Assembly: GCA_964447285.1 (NCBI GenBank)
Contig: CAYURO010000010.1
Coordinates: 1 to 64,000 of the forward strand
From: CAJBNH01 sp964447285
Lineage (GTDB): Bacteria; Myxococcota_A; UBA9042
Length of the DNA: 64,000 nucleotides
Reading direction: 5' to 3'
Below the pieces are notes generated by a model, which saw nothing but the letters and a program-made list of their open reading frames with translations, was not told the origin of the DNA and did not search any database. A program made the position numbers and the translations under genes. Positions 49,178 to 56,603 of the stretch are shown here, piece by piece; positions within the stretch are counted from its first letter, which is position 1; each line of letters begins with the position of its first letter.

Positions 49178-49191
49178 ATGCAGCGCTGCAT
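49178..49191. promoter_or_regulatory. 14-bp perfect palindrome upstream of the TfoX-N gene, possible operator
   Basis: ATGCAGCGCTGCAT reads the same on both strands and lies between the helical-repeat gene's stop and the TfoX-N start codon. A minus-strand TTGACA is at 49228-49233, but no good -10 follows it. Confidence 0.35.
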
Positions 49192-49229
49192 CGCGCTCGG
49201 CTTCGTCGTCCTCACCCGTGCACACCCTG

Positions 49230-50444
49230 TCAACCCCCGACCCACGCGCGTTCTTCCGCCACCAGTGCCGTTCGCTCAGCGTCCGTCAACGCCTCGCTTG
49301 CCTTGCGCCAGTCTGGCCCCGGCTCGACCGTCACGCCCTCGGGTCGGGTCAACAGCGAGCCCGACAGCTGACCACGCTCGACCAGCGCGTGCTCCAAGGC
49401 CGCGCGACGACTCAGGACCATGGTCTCTGCGCCGTGCTTCTGCTGCCACTCGACCGCCGCACGCCGCGCCACCCGTGCACATCGCGAGTCCACGCGTTCT
49501 TGCAGACTCGGCAGCGGACGCAGGACAGGAATCGCCGGGTGCCCCACCCGCTGGGCCAGATGCTCCCAAGACGGATCGCGGACTTGCGGCGCCAAGGCCG
49601 CGGCGCGCTGCTTGCAGTACGGCTCGAACCAGGGTGGCAGGTCGCTGCCCCCCACTTGCCACGCGGCCAACAGCAGGGGCAGCGCAAGGTCGCCGTCCAG
49701 ACGCGTCAAGGCGTCCAACGCAGCCCAGCGCACCGTCGCGTCAGCAGAGGCAAAACCCGTGTCGTCCCCCTGCCCTGCAGCCAGCCGAAGGCACGCGCGC
49801 CACGGCTCGAATGCCGCTGCATCGGGGCGCAACCGGGCCGCCGCCAGCGAGACCGCGGTCAGGCACTCCAGACTCGCCACGCCCATCTTCAGCAATCGCA
49901 AGGTCCACTCGGCGGCCCGGGGGTCGGAGAAACGCCCAAGCGCCGCAGCGGCCGCCAGACGGTCGTCGGCATCCTCTGGACCGTCGCGAAAGGCCACCAG
50001 CGCCAAAGTCGCCAGACACGACTCCGGACCGTGACCTGCTAGAAAGATCGCAGTGTTGCGGTCGGGCAGCGTTTGGCCCCGTTCACGCCGAACCACTTTT
50101 GCCAGCCGCTGCCCGTCAAGGTCCGTCACGGTCGCGCCGTCCAGCACGCGCAGCGCGGCGTTGGCCGACATCGGGTCGTCGACCTCGACGCAGCGCAACA
50201 GGGCTTCGCGCAAAGCGGGCCCGAGGGGACCCTCCTCCAGCACCGGCCGCCAACCCAACGCGCGCTGGGTCGAGCCAGCGCCCGCCCAGATGGTCGCCAG
50301 CGCGGCGTCCAAGTCGGGGTCCTGTCCGACCGGGTCGACCTCGCGCAACCGCCCACGCAGACGACGGATCTCTTGCTGCACGAGATCCGCGGCCTTGGTG
50401 GCCTGCAGGTCCGCAATCAGGGTCTGAAGTACGGTTCCGGTCAT
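49230..50444 (-). CDS. Helical-repeat (HEAT-like) protein of unknown function
   Basis: This 404-residue protein is almost entirely alpha-helical by composition, with recurrent Ala/Leu/Asp helix pairs (DDRLAAAAALGRFSDPRAAEWTLRLL, TVRWAALDALTRLDGDLALPLLLAAW) like HEAT or PBS-lyase repeats. I recognise no catalytic motif. Its ATG overlaps the stop of the phospholipase C-like gene (ATGA), so the two are translationally coupled and probably work together. It lacks a signal peptide, whereas its partner is exported and membrane anchored. The C-terminal 60 residues are Arg/Glu-rich. Confidence 0.72.
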   Translation of the reverse strand: MTGTVLQTLIADLQATKAADLVQQEIRRLRGRLREVDPVGQDPDLDAALATIWAGAGSTQRALGWRPVLEEGPLGPALREALLRCVEVDDPMSANAALRVLDGATVTDLDGQRLAKVVRRERGQTLPDRNTAIFLAGHGPESCLATLALVAFRDGPEDADDRLAAAAALGRFSDPRAAEWTLRLLKMGVASLECLTAVSLAAARLRPDAAAFEPWRACLRLAAGQGDDTGFASADATVRWAALDALTRLDGDLALPLLLAAWQVGGSDLPPWFEPYCKQRAAALAPQVRDPSWEHLAQRVGHPAIPVLRPLPSLQERVDSRCARVARRAAVEWQQKHGAETMVLSRRAALEHALVERGQLSGSLLTRPEGVTVEPGPDWRKASEALTDAERTALVAEERAWVGG

Positions 50445-52054
50445 GGTGCCGTCCTCACTGCGGCCGCCTGCCGCTCCGCCACACGCCTGCGCCTGCGCTG
50501 CACACCCCACGCCACTCCGCCGACCAGCAGCGCCAGCAACAGCCCCTCTCCCACTGCCCAAACCGGCTCTACCAAGTCGGTCGCCGCCGGGGGCGGGTGC
50601 TTCAGGTACGTCGCACGCCGGGCCTCTGCCGCGTCCAGCGCGTCCAGACGGGTCTTGCGCAGGCGGGTCAGCGCGGCACCGGCCTCGCCGTGCTCAAACA
50701 CCTCGTAGTACCGACGACTTGCCGTCACCGCCCGCTGCAGCGACCGCCCGTGAACCGACGCCATGCGGTCCAACGCGGCCCTGACCTGAGGGTCGGTCTG
50801 GTCGCCCAAATACTCACGCCCCACGGGCTCTTCATCGCCCAGCCGGTAGTCCGGGTCGGTCAATCTGGGGGCGCCCGCCGCCAGCGTCGCCGCGTACAAC
50901 TCGGCACCATCCTTGGCGCCCAAGCCCGCAAGCGCCTGCATCAACAGCTCGCCGCGGTCGGTCGGCATCGCCTGCACGACCGCCGGGTCGTCCCCTTGCG
51001 CTTTCTGCCACGCCGCCGTCACCGCCGGATGCGACGGCTGACCGTGCAGCACCGACACGAGCTCGCGGGCCAGCCACTGCTCTGTCATCAGGTGGTGGTT
51101 GTGCAGGAAGCCCAGGCCGATCGACACGAAGCCGCGCCGCGCGCCCCAGACACCGCCGCCTGTACGCAACGCCTCGATCCACGAAGCGATCTTGGCCCGC
51201 TTGAACAGGTCGTACGAGCCCACCTGCACCGTATGCAGCGGCCCGGCGACGTCCTGGACGTAGTGCAGCCCCGCGCCCAGCCACAGGCCCGCCAGTGCCA
51301 AGCCGGCGGGATTGGCCGTCTCGACGCCCCACTGCCGCGCCGCAATGGCCAAGTCCAGATGCATGGCCGCCATCGCCGCTGCGTACGTCTCGACAGGTCC
51401 CGGGAACCCGGTCGCCAATACGAAATTCCAGGGCTGACGCTGCAGCGTCTCGACCGAGTCCGACGGGTGGTCTGCCCCCAGCTGGTAGTGCGCGTGCGCC
51501 TGGCTCGACAAGCCATCGACCGCGCCCATGTTCAGCGTCATCGGATCGAACGGCACCGGGCGGCCGTCGGGCAGGCGCAGCGGCGTGCGGTCGGGGTTTG
51601 AGGCCAGACGGCCTTGGTTGCGCGCGTCCAGATCGGGTTGGACCGAGGCCTGCACCAGCAACCGCACGAACGTCTCGGGGCCGCCCGGCATCGCGCGGTC
51701 CAGACCGACAACCCCCGGTCCGTCGTGTTGACCGAAGCCAAAGAACCCATTGAGATCAAAGGCATCTACAGCCGTTCCCGGCGGAAAACGCTTGCGAAAC
51801 CGCGCCCGCTCGGGGCTGTTGTCGTCGCCCTCTGCCCGCATGCGGTCCACCACCCACGCGAAGAACGCGGCTTGGTCCTGCACAGTTGCCATCGCGACCG
51901 GTCCCGGGGTCTTGCGCCCCTCCAGCGCGCGTGCGGTCACCGCCTGATGCACCTCAAGGGCGAACCCGTGGGCGGCAGCAGGGACCAACAGCAAGGCACC
52001 GGACAGCGCAAGCAGCCTGAGGCCACTGGACATCGATCGGCGGGAAGTGTTCAT
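50441..52054 (-). CDS. Zinc-dependent phospholipase C/S1-P1 nuclease-like exported protein with C-terminal anchor
   Basis: This 537-residue protein has a signal peptide (LRLLALSGALLLVPAAAHG), a mature N-terminus with an early His (ALEVHQAVT), and ligand patterns of bacterial zinc phospholipase C: HYVQDVAGPLH (H-x3-D-x5-H, matching His118/Asp122/His128 of the Bacillus enzyme) and HHLMTE (H-x3-E, matching His142/Glu146), with SSQAHAHYQ as a further candidate. The spacing between the last two sites is ~50 residues, much longer than in Bacillus. Near the C-terminus a membrane helix (GLLLALLVGGVAWGV) followed by Arg anchors it. Phospholipid or nucleic-acid hydrolysis at the envelope is likely. The start is ATG 52054; MSSGLRLL seven codons later is an alternative. 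Confidence 0.75.
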   Translation of the reverse strand: MNTSRRSMSSGLRLLALSGALLLVPAAAHGFALEVHQAVTARALEGRKTPGPVAMATVQDQAAFFAWVVDRMRAEGDDNSPERARFRKRFPPGTAVDAFDLNGFFGFGQHDGPGVVGLDRAMPGGPETFVRLLVQASVQPDLDARNQGRLASNPDRTPLRLPDGRPVPFDPMTLNMGAVDGLSSQAHAHYQLGADHPSDSVETLQRQPWNFVLATGFPGPVETYAAAMAAMHLDLAIAARQWGVETANPAGLALAGLWLGAGLHYVQDVAGPLHTVQVGSYDLFKRAKIASWIEALRTGGGVWGARRGFVSIGLGFLHNHHLMTEQWLARELVSVLHGQPSHPAVTAAWQKAQGDDPAVVQAMPTDRGELLMQALAGLGAKDGAELYAATLAAGAPRLTDPDYRLGDEEPVGREYLGDQTDPQVRAALDRMASVHGRSLQRAVTASRRYYEVFEHGEAGAALTRLRKTRLDALDAAEARRATYLKHPPPAATDLVEPVWAVGEGLLLALLVGGVAWGVQRRRRRVAERQAAAVRTAP

Positions 52055-52111
52055 GGCGTGCAAGGATAGCGGGTGCGACGGGCCGTGCCTACGTTGACCC
52101 ATGGGATGGGC

Positions 52112-52438
52112 TCAAAGGCGAAACGCGATCGCGCGCCCCACCTGCGCCGACACCGTGCGGGTCAGCGTCTCTGCCAGCTCGTCGCCGTTGCGCGGGTCGA
52201 CCCAGCGCTGCGTGTCCGGGTCGAAGCGGTAGTGCCAGGCGCGGTCGCCGGCCGCATACCATACCTCGGTCAGCGGCGGCTGGATGTTCAGCACGAAGGT
52301 CGCGCCCTTGGCACTGCGGATCTTGACCACCCCGGCAGAGTTTTCTCCCTCGATCTCGTCCGGGTCTTCCAGGTCCAGGCGGGCCAGAACGGCTTGGAAG
52401 ATGGCACGAGAGCGGTCGCGGAAGGTCTTTTCATCCAT
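52112..52438 (-). CDS. cyaY: Iron-sulfur assembly protein CyaY (bacterial frataxin)
   Basis: This 108-residue protein has the frataxin fold signatures: an acidic first helix (LARLDLEDPDEIEGENS), VVKIRSAKGATFVLNIQPPLTEVWYAAG (the NIQ-P-xx-xxW strand), and WHYRFD with W-V-D-P-R-N-G-D-E-L. CyaY modulates iron delivery to, and the speed of, the IscS cysteine desulfurase. It starts at ATG 52438 behind GAGG. It is divergent from cysK, which makes cysteine, the sulfur donor of that pathway, across 183 bases. Confidence 0.9.
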   Translation of the reverse strand: MDEKTFRDRSRAIFQAVLARLDLEDPDEIEGENSAGVVKIRSAKGATFVLNIQPPLTEVWYAAGDRAWHYRFDPDTQRWVDPRNGDELAETLTRTVSAQVGRAIAFRL

Positions 52439-52556
52439 GGGGGCCTCGCTCGAAAAAGGGGGGGGAGAGCTGCCGCGCATCGTGACAGGCCCACGGGACG
52501 CCGCCAAGGTCGGCAGGGCCAGCCCTGCATTCCCGCTGCGTTTCCCCCTGCGACCC

Positions 52557-52585
52557 TTGACGCGAACCAGAGCCAACTTTAGCCT
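52557..52585 (+). promoter_or_regulatory. Putative promoter of cysK
   Basis: TTGACG (five of six) and TAGCCT are 17 bases apart, 36 bases before ATG 52622. Confidence 0.45.
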
Positions 52586-52621
52586 ACCGGAAAGATAGAC
52601 AACAACCGTCCGGAGCCCCGC

Positions 52622-53632
52622 ATGTCCCAGTCCGCCTACATCCCCACGACCGGCAGCGTCTGGGACAGCGTCGGCAACACCCCGCTGATCCTGCTGAAAT
52701 CGCTCTCTGATCGCACGGGCTGCCGCATCTACGGCAAGGCCGAGTTCCTCAACCCGGGCGGCAGCGTGAAGGACCGCGCGGCGAAAGGCATCCTGCGCGA
52801 TGCTGAGCAACGCGGCCTGCTCTCGCGCGGCGGCGTGGTCGTCGAAGGCACCGCGGGCAACACCGGCATCGGTCTGGCAACGCTTGCGGCCGAGCGGGGT
52901 TACCGCGTCCTGCTGGCGATGCCCGACAACCAGACGCAAGAGAAATACGACCTGCTCGAGGCGCTGGGCGTCGACATTCGTAAGGTCCCGGCGGTTGCCT
53001 TTGCCAACCCGAATCACTTCTACCACACGGCCAAGCGTCTGGCGGACGAGACGCCGGGCGCCTACTTCGCGAACCAGTTCGAGAATCCGGCCAACGGCGA
53101 CTTCCACTTCGAGACGACCGGCCCCGAGATCTGGGCGCAGACCGGCGGCAAGATCGATGTGTTCACTTGTTCGGTGGGCACCAGCGGCACCCTGAGCGGC
53201 ATCAGCCGGTACCTGAAGCAGCAGGACCCGTCGGTGCGTGTGGTGCTGGTCGACCCGCATGGCTCGGGCATGTACGACTATCTGCGCACCGGTGCGGTCA
53301 CAGCCACGGGGTCGTCAGTGACCGAAGGCATCGGCATCATGCGCCTGACCGCGAACTTCCACGCCGCTCGCATCGACGATGCCCTGCGCCAGTCCGATCA
53401 GGACATGATCGACATGCTGTACCACTTGGCGCGGCACGACGGGCTGGTGGTCGGCACTTCAGCGGCGCTGAACGCGATGGCTGCGTATCGGCTGGCGCTG
53501 GCTGAGCGGGGATCGGGCAAGACGTTCGTGACCGTGCTGTGCGACCACGGCACACGCTACCAGTCGCGCGTGTTGAACCCGGCTTGGCTGAAGGAGAAAG
53601 GGCTGGTGCCGCAGCTGCTGGCGGACGCGTAG
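52622..53632 (+). CDS. cysK: Cysteine synthase (O-acetylserine sulfhydrylase)
   Basis: This 336-residue PLP enzyme has the lysine that forms the Schiff base in NPGGSVKDRAA (~residue 51), the substrate loop EGTAGNTGIGLA, the phosphate-binding SVGTSGTLSG, and SSVTEGIGI near the cofactor. It makes cysteine from O-acetylserine and sulfide. The order and spacing match the CysK/CysM group; the length is near the upper end of the usual range. ATG 52622 follows GGAG. Its stop codon is immediately adjacent to the convergent stop of the next gene. Confidence 0.95.
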   Translation: MSQSAYIPTTGSVWDSVGNTPLILLKSLSDRTGCRIYGKAEFLNPGGSVKDRAAKGILRDAEQRGLLSRGGVVVEGTAGNTGIGLATLAAERGYRVLLAMPDNQTQEKYDLLEALGVDIRKVPAVAFANPNHFYHTAKRLADETPGAYFANQFENPANGDFHFETTGPEIWAQTGGKIDVFTCSVGTSGTLSGISRYLKQQDPSVRVVLVDPHGSGMYDYLRTGAVTATGSSVTEGIGIMRLTANFHAARIDDALRQSDQDMIDMLYHLARHDGLVVGTSAALNAMAAYRLALAERGSGKTFVTVLCDHGTRYQSRVLNPAWLKEKGLVPQLLADA

Positions 53633-54715
53633 CTAGCGGCCAGGCCGACCAGCACCCGGACGCGACGGTCGTTTCGCCGGTGCGTCATCGGTCTTGGGGC
53701 GCACGTGGATGTCCAGCGAGGCATCGGGGGGCGGCAGGCGCTTGCCGAACAGCTTCAGCACGGCGTTGCGGGCGATCTCGTCGACGATAGAGGCCCCGCG
53801 CCGCTCTGCCTTGTACGCGTGCTTGGCAAACCAATCGCGCACCAGCGGCGGTTGCCGCGCCCCGGTCGACAGCGCGGCGGGGATGATGTCCAGAGGGACC
53901 CAAGCGGAACGACTGTAATCGCCCCAAGTTCCGTCGCTCGACGCGTAGTCCCACTCGATCTGGAACAGGTACTGTGGCACCAGCTGGCCTTCTGCGTTCC
54001 AGCGCGGGGTCATGGCCTGCAGCGTGAGCTGGGACGCGCCGTCGGCCTCCATCTTCCGCTCAGGGTCGTCCCGCCGCACGGCGTCGGCGATGGTCTGAAA
54101 CGCGGCGCGGTGCCCCAGCCTGAGCAGCTCGATCTCTTCCGCGTCTGTCCACGGGCGAATCGCGCCGCCTTTGGCCACGTCGATGGCAATGAACTCGGCG
54201 GTCGCGTTGCCGTGTGCGGCGCCGCAGGTGTAGTTCCAACGTCGGTCGGCGAAATAGACGACGGAGCCGGCTTGCCCCAGGACCTCGACGTCCCAAGTGC
54301 CGCCTCCCTCCTCGCCGCCCAGCAGCAGTGGGGGCTTGCCGACCGGCAGCACCTTTCCGGTGGCTGGGGAGAACAGCTCGACTCCCTTCAGCTTTCCGGT
54401 TCGCAGACACTTCTTGGGCGGGTTGTCGGGATCGAAGTCGTCGCCCGCGGCGTTCATCGCGCAGCTGCAGTCGATGTGGGAGACCGGAAAGACCTTGTCG
54501 CGCACCACCCACGGCTGTCCCATGGCGGCGAAGACCAAACCTTTTGTCGTTGCGCGGACTTCCGGACCGGCAGGAGTGGACTCGAGCAGCATCGTCTCGC
54601 CGGGGCCGGTCTCGGGGCCGGTCCAGGCCAGCGACAGCTCTCCGGCCAGCGCGGGTGCGGCGGACAACCCAGCGGTCAGGATCAGGCATAGGGTCAGCAG
54701 GTTGCGGCGGTTCAT
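53633..54715 (-). CDS. Secreted protein of unknown function
   Basis: This 360-residue protein starts at ATG 54715 behind AAGGAG with a signal peptide (NLLTLCLILTAGLSAAPALA). Near residue 85 a CSCAMNAAGDDFDPDNPPKKC segment is Asp-rich and Cys-flanked, possibly metal-binding. The rest is beta-rich (GGTWDVEVLGQAGSVVYFADRRWNYTC), with a basic, Pro-rich tail (RPSRPGAGRPGR). I recognise no family. Its stop abuts that of cysK in convergent orientation. Confidence 0.72.
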   Translation of the reverse strand: MNRRNLLTLCLILTAGLSAAPALAGELSLAWTGPETGPGETMLLESTPAGPEVRATTKGLVFAAMGQPWVVRDKVFPVSHIDCSCAMNAAGDDFDPDNPPKKCLRTGKLKGVELFSPATGKVLPVGKPPLLLGGEEGGGTWDVEVLGQAGSVVYFADRRWNYTCGAAHGNATAEFIAIDVAKGGAIRPWTDAEEIELLRLGHRAAFQTIADAVRRDDPERKMEADGASQLTLQAMTPRWNAEGQLVPQYLFQIEWDYASSDGTWGDYSRSAWVPLDIIPAALSTGARQPPLVRDWFAKHAYKAERRGASIVDEIARNAVLKLFGKRLPPPDASLDIHVRPKTDDAPAKRPSRPGAGRPGR

Positions 54716-54895
54716 CGAGGTCTCCTTGGGCATCGGCATTCGGCGTGCGATCGGGACATTGGGCTGGGGCTGCAACGGTCGGCTGGCGCGCTCGATTCCA
54801 CGAACAAGCCTGCCAAGCCATCGTTGACGCCGCAACCCCACGGCGCGAGCATGCGCCGGCCGTGCAGACGACTGCACGCAGAACGAGGAGTCGCG

Positions 54896-55372
54896 ATGAA
54901 GAAGTGGTGGCTTGGACTGATGATGGTCGCCGTGGCCGCGTGCAACCGCGAGAAGCCGGCTGAGCCCGCACCCGCTCCGCCGCCCGCCGCACCTGTGCCT
55001 GAGGCGGTGGCTCCGCCTGCTGAAGCGTCCCCGGTCGCCCCCGCCCCCGTCGCACCTGCCGTGCAGCCTGCTGCGCCGATCGGTGTCGACACCGCCAAGC
55101 TGCACCCGAACGGCCGGGGCGAGGGCAAGGGCAAGCAGGACCAACTGGCGGACGAAGCGCCGCCCGCGACGGTCCCTACCCCCGACGGCTTTGCCGACAA
55201 CTGCAGCAAGGACGGGAAGTGCAAGGGCAATCTGCTCTGTTTCGAGTTCGGCGACGGCAGCAAACACTGCACCATGAAGTGCAAGACCCATGAGGAATGC
55301 CCCGCCGGCAAGTACCGCAGCGGCTGCAACGGCCAAGGCTACTGCCGCCACGGCGCGACTCCGCCCGATTGA
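54896..55372 (+). CDS. Small lipoprotein with Pro/Ala linker and Cys-rich C-terminal domain
   Basis: This 158-residue protein has a lipoprotein signal (WWLGLMMVAVAAC), a ~55-residue Ala/Pro/Val/Glu stalk like those of the cyclophilin and cytochrome lipoproteins in this window, and a C-terminal domain with eight Cys (NCSKDGKCKGNLLCFEFGDG, CTMKCKTHEECPAG, CNGQGYC), likely disulfide bonded. The spacing resembles small Cys-knot or EGF-like modules. ATG 54896 follows GAGGAG. The function is unknown. Confidence 0.8.
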   Translation: MKKWWLGLMMVAVAACNREKPAEPAPAPPPAAPVPEAVAPPAEASPVAPAPVAPAVQPAAPIGVDTAKLHPNGRGEGKGKQDQLADEAPPATVPTPDGFADNCSKDGKCKGNLLCFEFGDGSKHCTMKCKTHEECPAGKYRSGCNGQGYCRHGATPPD

Positions 55373-55502
55373 TCTGCGCTTGGGCCTTGGTTGCTTCGCT
55401 GCAGCAGCTGGTTCGACCTCGACCGCCAGTACCTGTTGTTTGCGACCGACCTTGGGTTGTTGGCTTGCGTCGCTGCGGTGGCAGATCCAGATCCCGAGAG
55501 GT

Positions 55503-56591
55503 TCAGTGCTCGCGCATCTGATGGCCGATGCGACGGAATCTTGCCTCGACGGAGTGAAATGCGGCTACTACGTCAGGGTCGAAGTGCGATCCGCTCTCTT
55601 GATGGATGATGCGACAGGCATCTTCGTGGCTGAAGGCCTTGCGGTAGCAGCGGTTCGACGTCAGCGCATCGTACACGTCGGCGAGTGCAACGATTCGCGC
55701 GGACAACGGAATCGCCTCCCGGGACAGCTTGTCAGGGTAGCCCTTGCCATCCCACCGTTCATGGTGCGACCGCGCGACCTCGACGCCCATACGAAGAAAC
55801 TGGTTGCCGGGGTGCCGCTGCAGTGCCGCCTCTAGCGTCGTCGCGCCGCACAGCGAGTGCTTGCGCATCTCTGCGAACTCCTCGTCGGTCAGGACGCCCG
55901 GCTTCAGAAGCACAGCGTCTGGGGTGGCCACCTTGCCGATGTCGTGCAGCGACGCGGTCTCGAAGATGAACTCGACGAACGTGGGGGTCAGCACGTTCGG
56001 GTGCATCCCCATTGCTTGCATCCGGGTGGCCAGCTCCCGGCTGAAGGTCTGCACCCGTTCGATGTGTTGACCAGTGTCGTCGTCGCGCGTCTCGGCCAGC
56101 TTGGCCAGGGCATAGATCGTGGCCAGTTGCGACGCCGTGGTCGCCTTGACCTGCTCGGCGATCCGCAGCTCGAGGGTCAGGTTGCTGGCCTCCATGGCAA
56201 GGTGCAACTTCCTGAGATGCAAGTGGGTTCCAACGCGCGCCAGGACCTCCTCCTCGTTGAACGGCTTGGAGATGAAGTCGACGCATCCGGCGCGAAAGGC
56301 CGCGACCTTGTCGGCCCAGTCTTGCATGCCGCTGATGAAGATGACCGGAATGCTGCTGAGCGGCTGGTACTGCTTGAACCACCGGCAAACGTCCAGGCCA
56401 GACATCTCGGGCATGTGGATGTCCAGCACCACCAGATCGGGAGCGTCGGCCACCGCCGCTTCGATCGCCGCCTTGCCGTTGGTCACCGGCCGAGGCACCA
56501 AACCGCCGCGCTTCAGCACCGTCGCCAACAGGCGCAGATTCTCGACAGAGTCGTCTGCGATCAACACGGTACTGCCGGCCACGGTCTCCAT
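55503..56591 (-). CDS. Response regulator with HD-GYP domain (c-di-GMP phosphodiesterase)
   Basis: This 362-residue protein has a receiver domain (~7-125: LIADDSVENLRLL, phospho-acceptor Asp in LVVLDIHMPEMSG, conserved Lys in ISKPFNEEE), a helical linker, and an HD-GYP domain (~165-350). Its metal motifs are SLHDIGKVATPDAVLLKPG (HD), ARSHHERWDGKGYP (HHE and GYP) and ALADVYDALTSNR. The family linearises cyclic di-GMP. It lies 12 bases downstream of the hybrid histidine kinase on the same strand, which is the likely phosphodonor. This links the chemotaxis-type cluster to cyclic di-GMP turnover. Confidence 0.95.
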   Translation of the reverse strand: METVAGSTVLIADDSVENLRLLATVLKRGGLVPRPVTNGKAAIEAAVADAPDLVVLDIHMPEMSGLDVCRWFKQYQPLSSIPVIFISGMQDWADKVAAFRAGCVDFISKPFNEEEVLARVGTHLHLRKLHLAMEASNLTLELRIAEQVKATTASQLATIYALAKLAETRDDDTGQHIERVQTFSRELATRMQAMGMHPNVLTPTFVEFIFETASLHDIGKVATPDAVLLKPGVLTDEEFAEMRKHSLCGATTLEAALQRHPGNQFLRMGVEVARSHHERWDGKGYPDKLSREAIPLSARIVALADVYDALTSNRCYRKAFSHEDACRIIHQESGSHFDPDVVAAFHSVEARFRRIGHQMREH

Positions 56592-56603
56592 GTGCGGTCT
56601 ACC

